Assembly: GCA_036383895.1 (NCBI GenBank)
Contig: DASVNK010000053.1
Span: forward strand, 78,458-142,457
Direction of reading: 5' to 3'
Source of the DNA: DASVNK01 sp036383895
Lineage (GTDB): Bacteria > Verrucomicrobiota > Verrucomicrobiia > Limisphaerales > SXQI01
Length of the DNA: 64,000 bases
The notes under the pieces are model-generated. The model was not told the DNA's origin and searched no databases. It saw nothing but the letters and a program-made list of their open reading frames with translations. The translations under genes were made by a program, and so were the position numbers. Positions 8,795 through 18,043 of this stretch are shown piece after piece (positions within the stretch are counted from its first letter, which is position 1; each line of letters opens with the position of its first letter).

Positions 8795-9934
8795 TCAATC
8801 CTTGAACAACAAGGGCGCGATCTCACGCAAACTGCGACGCCAGGTCTGCCATTCGTGGGCGGTGTTCTGCGAGACATAAAAGTGACTGTTAATGCCCGCG
8901 GCTTTCAACGCTTCGGCGTTTGCCTTCGGGTCGCCGCCGCGATTTCCGCGATCACCGCCGAGTTCCTTACTGCCGTAACTCACGAAGACCAGCTTGACCT
9001 TATCCTTAAAACCCTCGGCTTTGTTCACATCCTCCATCGATATAGATCCGCCGCTGAACAGACCAATATGAGAAAACTTGTCCAGGTTCTTCAGCGTGAT
9101 CATCTTCGTTTCCATACCACCCATCGAGAGACCCGCCATGGCGCGATTGGGCTGATTGGAGATCGTTCGGAAGTTCGAATCGACGTAAGGAACTAACTCG
9201 TCCACGAGCACCGTCTCGAACGGCTTGATATCGAAATTCCGAAGACCACCCCCACCCCCACCTGGCCGGGTGTCGTTCGTCATTCCATACGTCATCACGA
9301 TGATGAACGGCGTGCTTTTATTCTCCGCGATCAAATTGTCCATGATCTTCGCTGCGTGTCCTTGAACTCCCCAGCCGTACTCGTTCTCGCCCCAACCATG
9401 TTGCAAATAGAGAACCGGGTAGCGCTTCGCGGTATCCTGGTCGTAACCGGGCGGAGTGTAGACGAATGCGCGGCGCTCGGATTGCGTGCTCCTGGAGTGG
9501 AAGAAAATCTCGCGCAGTTGACCGTGCGGAACGTTCTTCAGCGCATACGAATCCTGATCCTGCGCCGGAATCTCAACCGCGCTCCCCCACCGCATCGAAC
9601 CGAAAAACATCATGCTGTTCGGGTCGGGAACTTCCGCGCCGTCGATCTTGAGCGCGTAGTAATGAAACCCTGCGTCCAGCGGCCGCGTGTGGCCATACCA
9701 CGCGCCATCTTCTCCCTTCGTGAATTCGCTGCTGTCCCGGAACGTGCATCCCACGCTCTTGGCCTCCGGCGCAACGATGCGAAATTTCACGCGCCCTTCC
9801 GAATTGACCTTCGGGTATTCTTTTCCGGGCTGGTTTGAAGTGGCCGATTTCCAGTCATCCACCGGCGCTTTGGTTTCGGCCGCATAAACGCCGAGCATCG
9901 AGATGAATGCGAAGAGAGCGAGTTTGGTTTTCAT
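8795..9934 (-). CDS. Secreted alpha/beta-hydrolase esterase with N-terminal E-set domain (feruloyl/enterochelin-esterase type)
   Basis: 379 residues. A signal peptide (LALFAFISMLGVYAAE) is followed by an E-set/CBM48-like domain (residues 35-120) containing VKFRIVAPEAKSVGC and GFHYYALKIDGAEVPDPNS. The hydrolase domain has VLYLQHGWGENE, the nucleophile elbow GLSMGG (Ser about residue 270) and a C-terminal NTAHEW histidine, so the catalytic set looks complete. This architecture is common in bacterial esterases that release ferulate or acetyl groups from plant polysaccharides, which fits an exported enzyme of a polymer-degrading verrucomicrobium; the exact ester is not deducible. It is the first gene of the minus-strand group 9934-5415. 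Confidence 0.85.
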   Translation of the reverse strand: MKTKLALFAFISMLGVYAAETKAPVDDWKSATSNQPGKEYPKVNSEGRVKFRIVAPEAKSVGCTFRDSSEFTKGEDGAWYGHTRPLDAGFHYYALKIDGAEVPDPNSMMFFGSMRWGSAVEIPAQDQDSYALKNVPHGQLREIFFHSRSTQSERRAFVYTPPGYDQDTAKRYPVLYLQHGWGENEYGWGVQGHAAKIMDNLIAENKSTPFIIVMTYGMTNDTRPGGGGGGLRNFDIKPFETVLVDELVPYVDSNFRTISNQPNRAMAGLSMGGMETKMITLKNLDKFSHIGLFSGGSISMEDVNKAEGFKDKVKLVFVSYGSKELGGDRGNRGGDPKANAEALKAAGINSHFYVSQNTAHEWQTWRRSLREIAPLLFKD

Positions 9935-10223
9935 ACTGTTCCGTATGATTTTGAAGGTTCTATTTCGTAAAAGGTATTAACGGCGTTGTTCTGTCCGTAC
10001 CAGCGCTGAAATTTCCAATCTAAATGGATGAAATCGGAATTCAGCACAATCTGTTTCTTCGGGCATCGTCATTGACACTCCAAATCGCGGGAAGGTAACG
10101 AGTTTTTTTGCGTGGTTCTCTGGGTTCTTCGTGGAGGTTCGTCGACCTCACGAAATATTCTAAAAAAGGGGGCGTGTTAGAGGTGGGGCTGGTGGTAAAG
10201 AGCGGAAAGCGTCGACCTGAATG
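9935..10223. other. Gene-free spacer upstream of the esterase gene
   Basis: About 290 bases between the terminator of the Kelch-like gene and the start of the esterase gene. It must hold the esterase promoter, but I see no convincing boxes. It contains a GAGGT-N6-ACCTC hairpin at 10134-10149 and two copies of CGTCGACCT (10140-10148 and 10210-10218). No reading frame here resembles a protein I know. Confidence 0.5.
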
Positions 10224-10255
10224 AAAAAAGGCTCCTGCCCGGGCGGACAGGAGCC
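10224..10255 (-). terminator. Rho-independent terminator of the Kelch-like gene
   Basis: Inverted repeat GGCTCCTG (10230-10237) / CAGGAGCC (10248-10255), followed in the minus direction by six T (A run at 10224-10229). It begins 17 bases after the stop codon of the Kelch-like gene. Confidence 0.8.
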
Positions 10256-10272
10256 GTGTTTTACAAGGGGTA

Positions 10273-12330
10273 TCAGTTTTGCGTGTATTCGGCGGTGGTC
10301 TGGATTGTGCCGATCCCAGCGGGGACAGTGACATTAAAGGAGGCCTGCCCCGCGGCGAGGTTCACCGGACCGCCGGTGATAACCGAAGTAGGGGTGGTGA
10401 TCCTCAAGCGGACCGGTGTGCCATTGGGGACACCGTTGGCGCTGACCACAACAGTCACCGGGCCAGAATCGCTGAAAACAACGTCAGGATTGTTCAAGCT
10501 TCCGGTCGGAGGTTGAACCACATTGACGCCATCGACGCTGAGAATGCTCAGAGTTCCTACCTGATTCAATTCGCCATTGGCCGAGGGCAGGCTGACAATA
10601 GTTACAGGGGCGCTCGCGCCGGTAAGACTGCGCATATACCCTTCCACTCGAATACGGCCATTTGGGAATTGAACGGCGCCACCATAAGCCTCAAGAGTGC
10701 CGGGGCCGGAAACACGATCGGCGCGAAGGAGAATAGCACCGCCTGAACCCTGTCCACCAAAACTGGCATTGCTGAATTCGACTGCTCCACCATTGGCGCT
10801 AATCCGTCCATTGATAGTGATGTCGCGTGAAGATGAGATCATGATAGCTCCACCACCAGCGCCGCCATTTCCACCATTCCAAGTATCAGAGGAAGAACCA
10901 CCACCGCCACCGGAACCGCCAATTAACGGCTGGATGAAGGCATTTCCGTAGACACCATTGTGTTCGGCCCTTTGGCCGTCGCGGAGATTGGTGGGGCTGG
11001 TTTGCTGAGCTGTGCCGGGATTCCCCCCGCCGGGTCCCTGGCCGGGTGACCCGACGAAAGAAGAGGATGCATCGAAGCGAATAGCACCTCGACCACCATC
11101 AAAGCCGCCAGGACCTGCTTTAGCCACAACTCCGGCCGGCAGAGCGTTCACGCCGCCCTCTCCATTCAGGTCCAGCGCGCCGTTGATCGTGACATTGTCG
11201 GTCGCGAGCCAGCGGACCGGTGTATTGTTGGCATTTTTCAGAAAACGAACGGTGACATTGCCTGGAATGTTAATGGAAGTGAAATTCCAAGTACCACTTG
11301 TCCGGGCAGCCATATCAAAGAATTGAGTTTTGCCGCTAAAGAAGCTCCAGTTGGAGCCATCCCAGAGCAACGTATCCGCATCGTAGGAATCCAAGCTGGG
11401 AACCTCTCCACCAAACAGCAAAACCCGCTGCTTGCCCGCATCCCAAACCATGGAGTGATAATAGCGAGACCGGGGCAATGAGCTTTTTTGGGTCCAGGCA
11501 GAACCGTTCCAGGCCCAAGTGTCAGCCTGGCCTGCGCCGCCGGACATGATTACTTCCTGGCGGACTGGGTCGTACGCCATGGCGTTCCAACTGCGTGCAG
11601 CAGGTTCAAACAATGGCAAAGGGTTCGGGCGAAACCAGTTCACGCCGTTCCACAACCAGGTTTGCCCGTGATTGCCAAAGAGAACGACCTGCTGGCGGGC
11701 TTCGTCGTAAACCATAGCGCTGCTGCCGGTAGCCTGAGGTCTGGCAGCGGGATTGGCCAGGCTCCAGTTGGTGCCATCCCAAAGCCAGGTTTCATCCGTT
11801 CCAATGGCTCCGCCGAAGAGAACGACCCGCTGGCGGGCGGCATCATATGCCATCTGGTAATTCTCCCGCGCGGTGGGTGATGAGGCAGGAGTTTTCTGAG
11901 TCCAGGTGGTGCCGTTCCAGGTCCAGGTATCATTCAGACGTCCGGAGGAACGGATGCCACCAAAAAGGACCATTTCGTTCCGGGCAGCGTCCCAAACCAT
12001 CTTCATGGAATACCGATCAACAGGACTGGCGGCGGGGAGCAAGCGCACCCAGTTGGTGCCGCGAAAGGCCCAGGTATCATTCAGGGCGGCGCCATTATTA
12101 CCACCGAAAAGGAGAGTTTCCTGACGAACAGGATCGTAAGCCATCGCGGCGTACTGTCGGCCCAGGGGGATTTCGCGGAAGGTCAAGGGGCCGTCGGCGC
12201 CGGTTGACCCGCTGCTGAAGGGCAGGTCCTGCGCCGCGCTGTTGACCGCGAGGAACGCCGTGACGAGCAGAAGCCCGAGAGCGGTTGGTCTGAGGTTGGA
12301 GTGAGAACGTGTTTTCATACGTTTATACAT
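10273..12330 (-). CDS. Secreted Kelch-like repeat protein
   Basis: 685 residues with a signal peptide (LGLLLVTAFLAVNSAAQ). From about residue 50 to 370 there are six or seven repeats of roughly 50 residues built as YD..R...VLFGG....(N)DTW.W(N/D)G..W, the Kelch/galactose-oxidase-like propeller pattern, for example ARNEMVLFGG and ARQRVVLFGG. Beyond 370 the protein becomes Gly/Ser-rich with long G tracts (near GGSGGGGGSSSDTWNGG), then a final beta-sandwich region. No enzyme motif is seen, so an extracellular binding or structural role is the best guess. ATG 12330 is used; ATG 12318 (MKTRSHSN) is an alternative and gives the cleaner signal peptide. The gene starts 17 bases after the stop of the giant gene upstream, so the two are probably co-transcribed. 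Confidence 0.8.
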   Translation of the reverse strand: MYKRMKTRSHSNLRPTALGLLLVTAFLAVNSAAQDLPFSSGSTGADGPLTFREIPLGRQYAAMAYDPVRQETLLFGGNNGAALNDTWAFRGTNWVRLLPAASPVDRYSMKMVWDAARNEMVLFGGIRSSGRLNDTWTWNGTTWTQKTPASSPTARENYQMAYDAARQRVVLFGGAIGTDETWLWDGTNWSLANPAARPQATGSSAMVYDEARQQVVLFGNHGQTWLWNGVNWFRPNPLPLFEPAARSWNAMAYDPVRQEVIMSGGAGQADTWAWNGSAWTQKSSLPRSRYYHSMVWDAGKQRVLLFGGEVPSLDSYDADTLLWDGSNWSFFSGKTQFFDMAARTSGTWNFTSINIPGNVTVRFLKNANNTPVRWLATDNVTINGALDLNGEGGVNALPAGVVAKAGPGGFDGGRGAIRFDASSSFVGSPGQGPGGGNPGTAQQTSPTNLRDGQRAEHNGVYGNAFIQPLIGGSGGGGGSSSDTWNGGNGGAGGGAIMISSSRDITINGRISANGGAVEFSNASFGGQGSGGAILLRADRVSGPGTLEAYGGAVQFPNGRIRVEGYMRSLTGASAPVTIVSLPSANGELNQVGTLSILSVDGVNVVQPPTGSLNNPDVVFSDSGPVTVVVSANGVPNGTPVRLRITTPTSVITGGPVNLAAGQASFNVTVPAGIGTIQTTAEYTQN

Positions 12331-12347
12331 TTTGCTAGGGCTAAAAT

Positions 12348-15300
12348 TTATTGATTTTGATAACTAACGATCGGGGAAAAGGTTTGGACGGTCGCGGGCT
12401 CGTCTGCTGGAATCGCATTCAGATAACTGGCGGCCGGAGAGATGATATCCATGGAAATTCCGGCGGGAACCGGCTCAGCGAGAGCGTTCAAATAACTGGC
12501 GACCGGCGATTGCACGTGGCGAACCAGATTTTCAGGTAACGGCGCTGCGACTCCGTTCAAGAACGATGCAGTGCTGGAAGTAACGATCTTTTGTAAGCCT
12601 GCAGGAATGGTCGTTGGGGTGGCGTTCAGGAAACTTGCGGATACGGAAGCGACCAGAACGATCGGTTCGGAACCTGAGTTGGCGGGATCGGTCCCTTCCA
12701 CAACTTCGCCGTTGTCGTCCCAACCATCGCCGTCGCTGTCGTGAGTGCGAGGGCTGGTCCGGTTGGCGGCTTCAGCGAAATTGTTCAATCCATCATTATC
12801 GGAATCTTCCAAATCATCATGCACGCCGTTTTGGTCGCTATCACGGACGCGGGGATCGTAACCGAACACTAGTTCCCAGCTTGTTTTGAGACGGTCGTTA
12901 TCGAAATCCTCGTCGCCATCGAGAATGTTATCGCCGTCGGTATCCGGATTTTGGGAATCAAGGTTCAGGGCGGCCTCGACGTTGTCGGGCACGCCGTCAT
13001 TGTCCGAGTCGGCCTGGCCGAGCACCCAGAAGTTCCAGACGACCTCTGCGGCGAGCGGATTTCCCGACAGATCAGCCAACGGGGGGCGGACTGAAACTTG
13101 ATACAGGCCGGGTGCGAGCGTTTCGTCGAAATCGACTCGGCCCGCGCTCACATCTTCGCGATAAGAGAGCACGCCGGTGGCAACGATAGTATCATCGGTG
13201 TTGCCGATAATATTATCGGCTCCGCCAAAGCGAAGGAGGAAAGTAACAGGTGAAAGAGTGCCCTGATTGATCGGCTCGCTGAATTGTGCCGAGACATAAT
13301 TCGCTTCGCCCACGATCGCCCCGCTGCTCGGGAACCGGCGAACCACGCGAGGTGGGGTTGCATCTGGAACCAAGGCGACCGTGATTTCGTCTGTCCAGGT
13401 GAAATTGCCGCCGGTGTCGGTCGCTTTGGCGCGAAGCTTGAAGTTGGGTGCCGGAAGAACCGGGGTTATAAAGTTCGCCTCGAAGGGATAGTTCCCATCA
13501 ATCGCGACGAGTTCGCCATTGATGTAGAACTCGACGTTCCGCACCTGCACATCGTCCGCAACTGTGGCGCTAACCCGCACCCGTTTGCCTTCCTCGGCCT
13601 GGGCCGGATTCAGTGGGAAACTGGCGGAGAGGGCGATCGTGGGGGGCACACCGCTCGCATCGTAAGCCAGATAATTCACCACCTGGAGACCAGCCGCGCC
13701 ATCGGCCACGTAAGCCAGTCCGTTATAAATCGAGAGCGCATGGGCGATGCCAGGAGTTGGCAGCGTTGCCAGCAATGTGCCGGTGACGGTCGGATCTTCG
13801 AGATCGAACAAGTAAATGTCGTGCGTGCCGTCATCACGAGGATTGATACCCACTGCAGCAACGCCGAGTGCTGAGCCGTTATCAATCACCTGTTTGTGGG
13901 AATTCGCCCCTGCATCCACAGCGTTCCCGCGAACCACCAGTGTATCCGGATTGCTCACATCGATCACGTGGAAGCCGGGGTAGCTGGTGACATAAGCATA
14001 CTGTTCGCCGACGAAGAGCCGCCTGCGCCCGGTGATTCCTTCGGCGAAGAATGAAAGAGTAACCTGCCCGGCCAGTTCGAGAGTGTCATCGACCAGTCGA
14101 TAGCGCCGCAACGAGCCGGGTAGTTGCACGTAGAGATAGCCACGAGTCACAACGAGATCGTGAATCACCTCATTCAGGTTGTGCCGTTCCAAAATCGTGC
14201 CGGTAACCATATCCACCACGACCACCTGGCCGGCTTGCGTGCCGACATAAGCGACCGCCCCGGACACAGCCACAGCTCGAGCGTTGCCGGCGATATTCAC
14301 CTGGTGCAGAAGCGTGGCGTTCGGGGGATCAAGGATGTTAACGATGGCAAGGCCGCTCGGCCCGTCCGCAACGGCCACGAATCCATCTCCCACCGCGACC
14401 GATTCCGCCGAGCCCAGGGTATCCAACTGCCGGAGGAGGTTGGGAGTCAGTCCGGCCGAAACGTCGAAGAGCGCAACGCCCGCAGTTCGGTCGGCGACAG
14501 CGGCAATATCGTTGAAAGCGGAGACATCAACCGCAGTGCCCGGAGTATCGACCGCAGCGATGACACCAGTGCGAACGGCGAGCCCGCTATTTGGATCGAG
14601 GCCCTGGCGAATTTCATTTCCATCGTTGATCCCATCGTTGTCGGTATCCGCCTTGGTGGGCGAAGTCCCCATAATCAACTCACCGATGAAGCCGAGACCG
14701 TCCCCGTCGGTATCGTCAGAGCCATCAGCAATGAGATAAACGTTCGGAAGAATAATGTTCCGGCCATTATCGCCGGAAATAAAATCGGCATACCCAACTT
14801 CCAAAGTGTCTGCCTTGAGGATGTAATTCCGATACGGAGTGTTCGGCCGCATGATGAGGTTGGCATGGGCAATACCAGCGCGTCCGGCCACACCCCGTTG
14901 CACGATTTCAGCGCGAGTCCAATCCTTCAAAGCGTAATAATGAAGACCGGTGGAGAAGACCAGCGGCTCTTCCGGGGGAAGGTCTGTGCCGGTGGAGGCT
15001 GCTCGGATAGATAAACTGCCGTTGGAGCCGTTGCATGCGTCGTCCGCGTTGTTCGGACCGAGAACTGTATCGGTCCCGCCCTGCCGGGCGATATGCGATT
15101 GAGAAGTGACGCGCAAGGAAGTAGCTGCGACCGGTAGCTGGGTGCTGAAGACTGGAAGACCGACGTCGCGAGTTGGAATAATCTGCACGTTAATGAACCC
15201 ACCAGAGCTGATGACCAGGCCGGCCTTGTCACCGCAGGGGCTGAACTGCCAAAACCCGGAAAGTGGATTGAAGCTCCATGATCCCCCGGCGAAGCCAAAC

Positions 15301-17759
15301 TGCGCGGTGATCAACTGCGAATTGACAATTTTTTTCTTGTCAAGGTTCACCAGGTTCCATTGCACGCCGCCGCCAAAACCGTAGGCATAAATAAACGAGC
15401 GGTCCGAACAATCAGGACTGAAACCCCAGCCTGCATTCCCCGTGGGGAAAGAGGTGTAATGGTTCACGTCGCCGTTGGAAGTACTGATGACGTAAAGCTC
15501 CAGTTGTGTCCCCGACACCGTCGCGTAAACAAAGCGTCGTCCATGGGGACTATACCCGAAGCCGGATGGAGTCGCGGCCTTTTGAATCGTCCAGACGGGA
15601 ACGGTCGGGTTTTGGCGCGCGAGGTTGTGCAGCATGAGTGTGTGTAGTTGGTTGCCGAACCCGCCCGTGATGAAATTATACATGAAAGAGTCACCATCCG
15701 GAGCAAAGCCCCAACCCGCATTCAAGGAAGGAATTGTAACTGCGAGCACCTGGCTGTTGTTCGAGACGCGTCGAATAACAATATTGATGTCTGTTCCCTG
15801 TTGAGTAGCAGTTAAGCGATAGCGCCCATTCGGCGAAGTGCCATCTCCGTTTACTTTCGCGGTCACAACCTCCGGATCCACATAAGCGCCATCGTTCGGA
15901 CATCCGCAATCGACCCCTCCAGCGCAACCGCCAGTGCCACCGCCCGAGGGTGATGAATCGTGACTGTCTCTCACTCCGTCATCGTCATCATCGTTGTCGT
16001 TACTGTTATTTATGCCGTCCCCATCGATATCAGGATCCACGTCATTCTTGACGCCATCCCCATCGATATCGTCATCAGCGTTGTTCGATTCGCCGTCGCC
16101 GTCCGTATCCTCACCGTCCCCGCCATCATCGCCCGAATCACCGTCAGGCCCACCGCTGTCGCCATCGCCACCTTCATCGCTCGGGCCGTTACCACCACTT
16201 GGGCCATTCCCATTGGGGCCATTCCCGTTCCCACCGTTTGGTCCTCCATTGCCACCGCCGCCGCTACCGATCGCATCGCAACCACCACCGCTGCCTGGCT
16301 GTGTGCCGTGCCAACCCGGTTGCAGAACACCGTAGCCTGGATCGGTCTCCACAAAATTCCCGTCCGCCGTTACGGTCATCGGTCCGGCGATTTCCCAGCG
16401 GCCGGTGTCATGGTTGAAGCTCCAAAGCGCACTCTTCGCACCTGGCGGCAGCTTAAAACCGGTGACAGGATCAGGAAGGTTCGGAAAACGAACCGGCACA
16501 GGACGATCGAAATTCGATGGACCGTCCGTTTGAATGGTAATCACCAGAGGCAAGTTTAATCCCGGGGGAAGCGGCTCTGGAATCCGGTCCGGCGGCACAG
16601 GAGCGATGCCGACCCGACCACCTCTTGTTCCCGCATCATTGAAAAGGGAGTTGGCCGGAACAGTGACCGAGACACCTGCCAGTTCGGGATTGGCGGTAAT
16701 GACTTCGGCGGGGAAAGTGACTTGCGTCGCCGCGGTAGCGCTCACTGTAGTCAGCGTTCCCTGGATCACCAACGGAAGGAAAATCTCTCCATTACCACCC
16801 GCGAGGTTGGTTTCCACTCCAGCCACCGCTTCCCAGGCCTTGCCCACAACAGGATAGTAATCACCATTTGGCCAACTGCTTCCCTGCGCAGTGCGCCCAT
16901 CAACGTGGACGAAAAATCTGCCGGAAGGAACGGGCTGCAATTTGAAAAAACCGGTCGCATCCGTAGTCGTGCGCATTGTTTCCTCCGCGCCATCCACCGT
17001 GACGGTAACTCCTTGCAGTGGCACGTTCATCATCGTGCCGGGGTTCGCGGGATTGGGCACCTGTTCGGAGGCAAAGACGCGGCCGATGACCGCGGTTTGC
17101 GAAACCGGGGTGGTGCTCAGCGTGTTGAACGCCAGCGAGTAGGTTCCGCCTGGAACTCCGTCATTATTTCCATCCAAAGTGCGGCCCCGATCATCCTTGA
17201 TCTGATCGGTATTGAGCGTGACCTGCACGCGCGAACTGGCGGGCAGATTTTCCAGGTAGAACAACGTCGCCTTGCGCCGATCGGTCGCCAGTTCGACCCG
17301 TGAAAGAATTTTACGAGTGCCGACCGTAGCGGAAAACTGATCCCTACTAATGGTTGCATCAGCCGCCAGCGGTTCGCTGAAATATAGAATCGTTTCGCGA
17401 GTGACTGCGACTTCCTCATCGCCGACAGAGGGAGACGAACCGATGATGCGTGTCAGTTGGAGCGTTCCCGGAAGGCGCAGACGGAAATACCGGCTGGCAC
17501 CCGTCGGTTCGAGAGTCACCACCAGCGAGCTACCCTGGATGACCGCCGTTTGCGGAGAATCCTGCCACAGAATGGTGTTATTAAGCGTGACTGTCTCCTC
17601 TAGAATTCCGTTGGCCAACTCCTGCGGCCACGCCAGGCGCACTCGGCGGTCGGGCAGTTCCTCGACCTCCAATCGATATTCGGGAGATTGCGCGAACGCG
17701 GGAAGCAGTAGGAGAGTAACCAGAATCAGCCGGGCGGTGAGTGGCGGCAAATTAAACAT
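12348..17759 (-). CDS. Giant secreted mosaic protein: Ig-like, thrombospondin type 3 and LVIVD-like repeats, 23-residue C-terminal repeats
   Basis: 1803 residues from ATG 17759; an earlier in-frame start at 17810 only adds a poor leader. Signal peptide about 1-25 (ILVTLLLLPAFAQ). Approximate order: SbsA-type Ig domain 100-215; carboxypeptidase-regulatory-like 226-293; Gly/Asn-rich stretch and first thrombospondin type 3 (TSP3) array 490-600 (DIDGDGVKNDVDPDIDGDG); TolB-like WD segment 640-895; second TSP3 pair 1006-1056; LVIVD-like propeller 1053-1370; Ig domain 1370-1470; second SbsA-type domain to 1576; third TSP3 array 1583-1690; then 23-residue repeats from 1708 to the end. The TSP3 DxDxDG loops should bind calcium. 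A cell-surface or matrix role is inferred. It heads a two-gene unit with the Kelch-like gene. Confidence 0.85.
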   Translation of the reverse strand: MFNLPPLTARLILVTLLLLPAFAQSPEYRLEVEELPDRRVRLAWPQELANGILEETVTLNNTILWQDSPQTAVIQGSSLVVTLEPTGASRYFRLRLPGTLQLTRIIGSSPSVGDEEVAVTRETILYFSEPLAADATISRDQFSATVGTRKILSRVELATDRRKATLFYLENLPASSRVQVTLNTDQIKDDRGRTLDGNNDGVPGGTYSLAFNTLSTTPVSQTAVIGRVFASEQVPNPANPGTMMNVPLQGVTVTVDGAEETMRTTTDATGFFKLQPVPSGRFFVHVDGRTAQGSSWPNGDYYPVVGKAWEAVAGVETNLAGGNGEIFLPLVIQGTLTTVSATAATQVTFPAEVITANPELAGVSVTVPANSLFNDAGTRGGRVGIAPVPPDRIPEPLPPGLNLPLVITIQTDGPSNFDRPVPVRFPNLPDPVTGFKLPPGAKSALWSFNHDTGRWEIAGPMTVTADGNFVETDPGYGVLQPGWHGTQPGSGGGCDAIGSGGGGNGGPNGGNGNGPNGNGPSGGNGPSDEGGDGDSGGPDGDSGDDGGDGEDTDGDGESNNADDDIDGDGVKNDVDPDIDGDGINNSNDNDDDDDGVRDSHDSSPSGGGTGGCAGGVDCGCPNDGAYVDPEVVTAKVNGDGTSPNGRYRLTATQQGTDINIVIRRVSNNSQVLAVTIPSLNAGWGFAPDGDSFMYNFITGGFGNQLHTLMLHNLARQNPTVPVWTIQKAATPSGFGYSPHGRRFVYATVSGTQLELYVISTSNGDVNHYTSFPTGNAGWGFSPDCSDRSFIYAYGFGGGVQWNLVNLDKKKIVNSQLITAQFGFAGGSWSFNPLSGFWQFSPCGDKAGLVISSGGFINVQIIPTRDVGLPVFSTQLPVAATSLRVTSQSHIARQGGTDTVLGPNNADDACNGSNGSLSIRAASTGTDLPPEEPLVFSTGLHYYALKDWTRAEIVQRGVAGRAGIAHANLIMRPNTPYRNYILKADTLEVGYADFISGDNGRNIILPNVYLIADGSDDTDGDGLGFIGELIMGTSPTKADTDNDGINDGNEIRQGLDPNSGLAVRTGVIAAVDTPGTAVDVSAFNDIAAVADRTAGVALFDVSAGLTPNLLRQLDTLGSAESVAVGDGFVAVADGPSGLAIVNILDPPNATLLHQVNIAGNARAVAVSGAVAYVGTQAGQVVVVDMVTGTILERHNLNEVIHDLVVTRGYLYVQLPGSLRRYRLVDDTLELAGQVTLSFFAEGITGRRRLFVGEQYAYVTSYPGFHVIDVSNPDTLVVRGNAVDAGANSHKQVIDNGSALGVAAVGINPRDDGTHDIYLFDLEDPTVTGTLLATLPTPGIAHALSIYNGLAYVADGAAGLQVVNYLAYDASGVPPTIALSASFPLNPAQAEEGKRVRVSATVADDVQVRNVEFYINGELVAIDGNYPFEANFITPVLPAPNFKLRAKATDTGGNFTWTDEITVALVPDATPPRVVRRFPSSGAIVGEANYVSAQFSEPINQGTLSPVTFLLRFGGADNIIGNTDDTIVATGVLSYREDVSAGRVDFDETLAPGLYQVSVRPPLADLSGNPLAAEVVWNFWVLGQADSDNDGVPDNVEAALNLDSQNPDTDGDNILDGDEDFDNDRLKTSWELVFGYDPRVRDSDQNGVHDDLEDSDNDGLNNFAEAANRTSPRTHDSDGDGWDDNGEVVEGTDPANSGSEPIVLVASVSASFLNATPTTIPAGLQKIVTSSTASFLNGVAAPLPENLVRHVQSPVASYLNALAEPVPAGISMDIISPAASYLNAIPADEPATVQTFSPIVSYQNQ
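12351..12638 (-). repeat. Four and a half 23-residue C-terminal repeats in the giant mosaic protein
   Basis: The last 96 residues read as units starting A-S-[FY]-L-N: ASFLNATPTTIPAG, ASFLNGVAAPLPEN, ASYLNALAEPVPAG and ASYLNAIPADEPAT, with spacings of 23, 23, 23 and 22, then a terminal SYQNQ. A Pro lies about seven residues after each Asn and a hydrophobic run ends each unit. The period is exact in protein but the DNA has diverged. Confidence 0.85.
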
Positions 17760-18043
17760 AAGGGAAGGTTCGCGAGATCCGAGATTCCTCCTGCCGCACA
17801 AAAGTGTCAAAGGGATTCGCTAAAAAATTTATCGTACGATCGAAAAAAGCTAATAAGTGGAAAAAAGTTTTACGGAAATTCTCCCAACCGACGCTAACCG
17901 TTGAAGTCAGTTCGATCTTGCCGGTCTTCGACTCGGAAAGCGAGGCACTCACATCGCCGCAGATTGCTTCCGGTGCATCAGGACGGCCAAAGTTTAACGT
18001 TGATACTTTCCGCAAGATCGTCTAATTAGGTTACGAAACGCAA

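Noticed and set aside
12351..12638. Regular spacing considered as a CRISPR array
   Set aside because: The period is 69 bases within a coding frame, is conserved only at protein level, and has no repeat-spacer structure.
17752..18015. 87-codon minus-strand frame before the giant mosaic gene
   Set aside because: No ribosome site or family, and it overlaps the start region of the giant gene.
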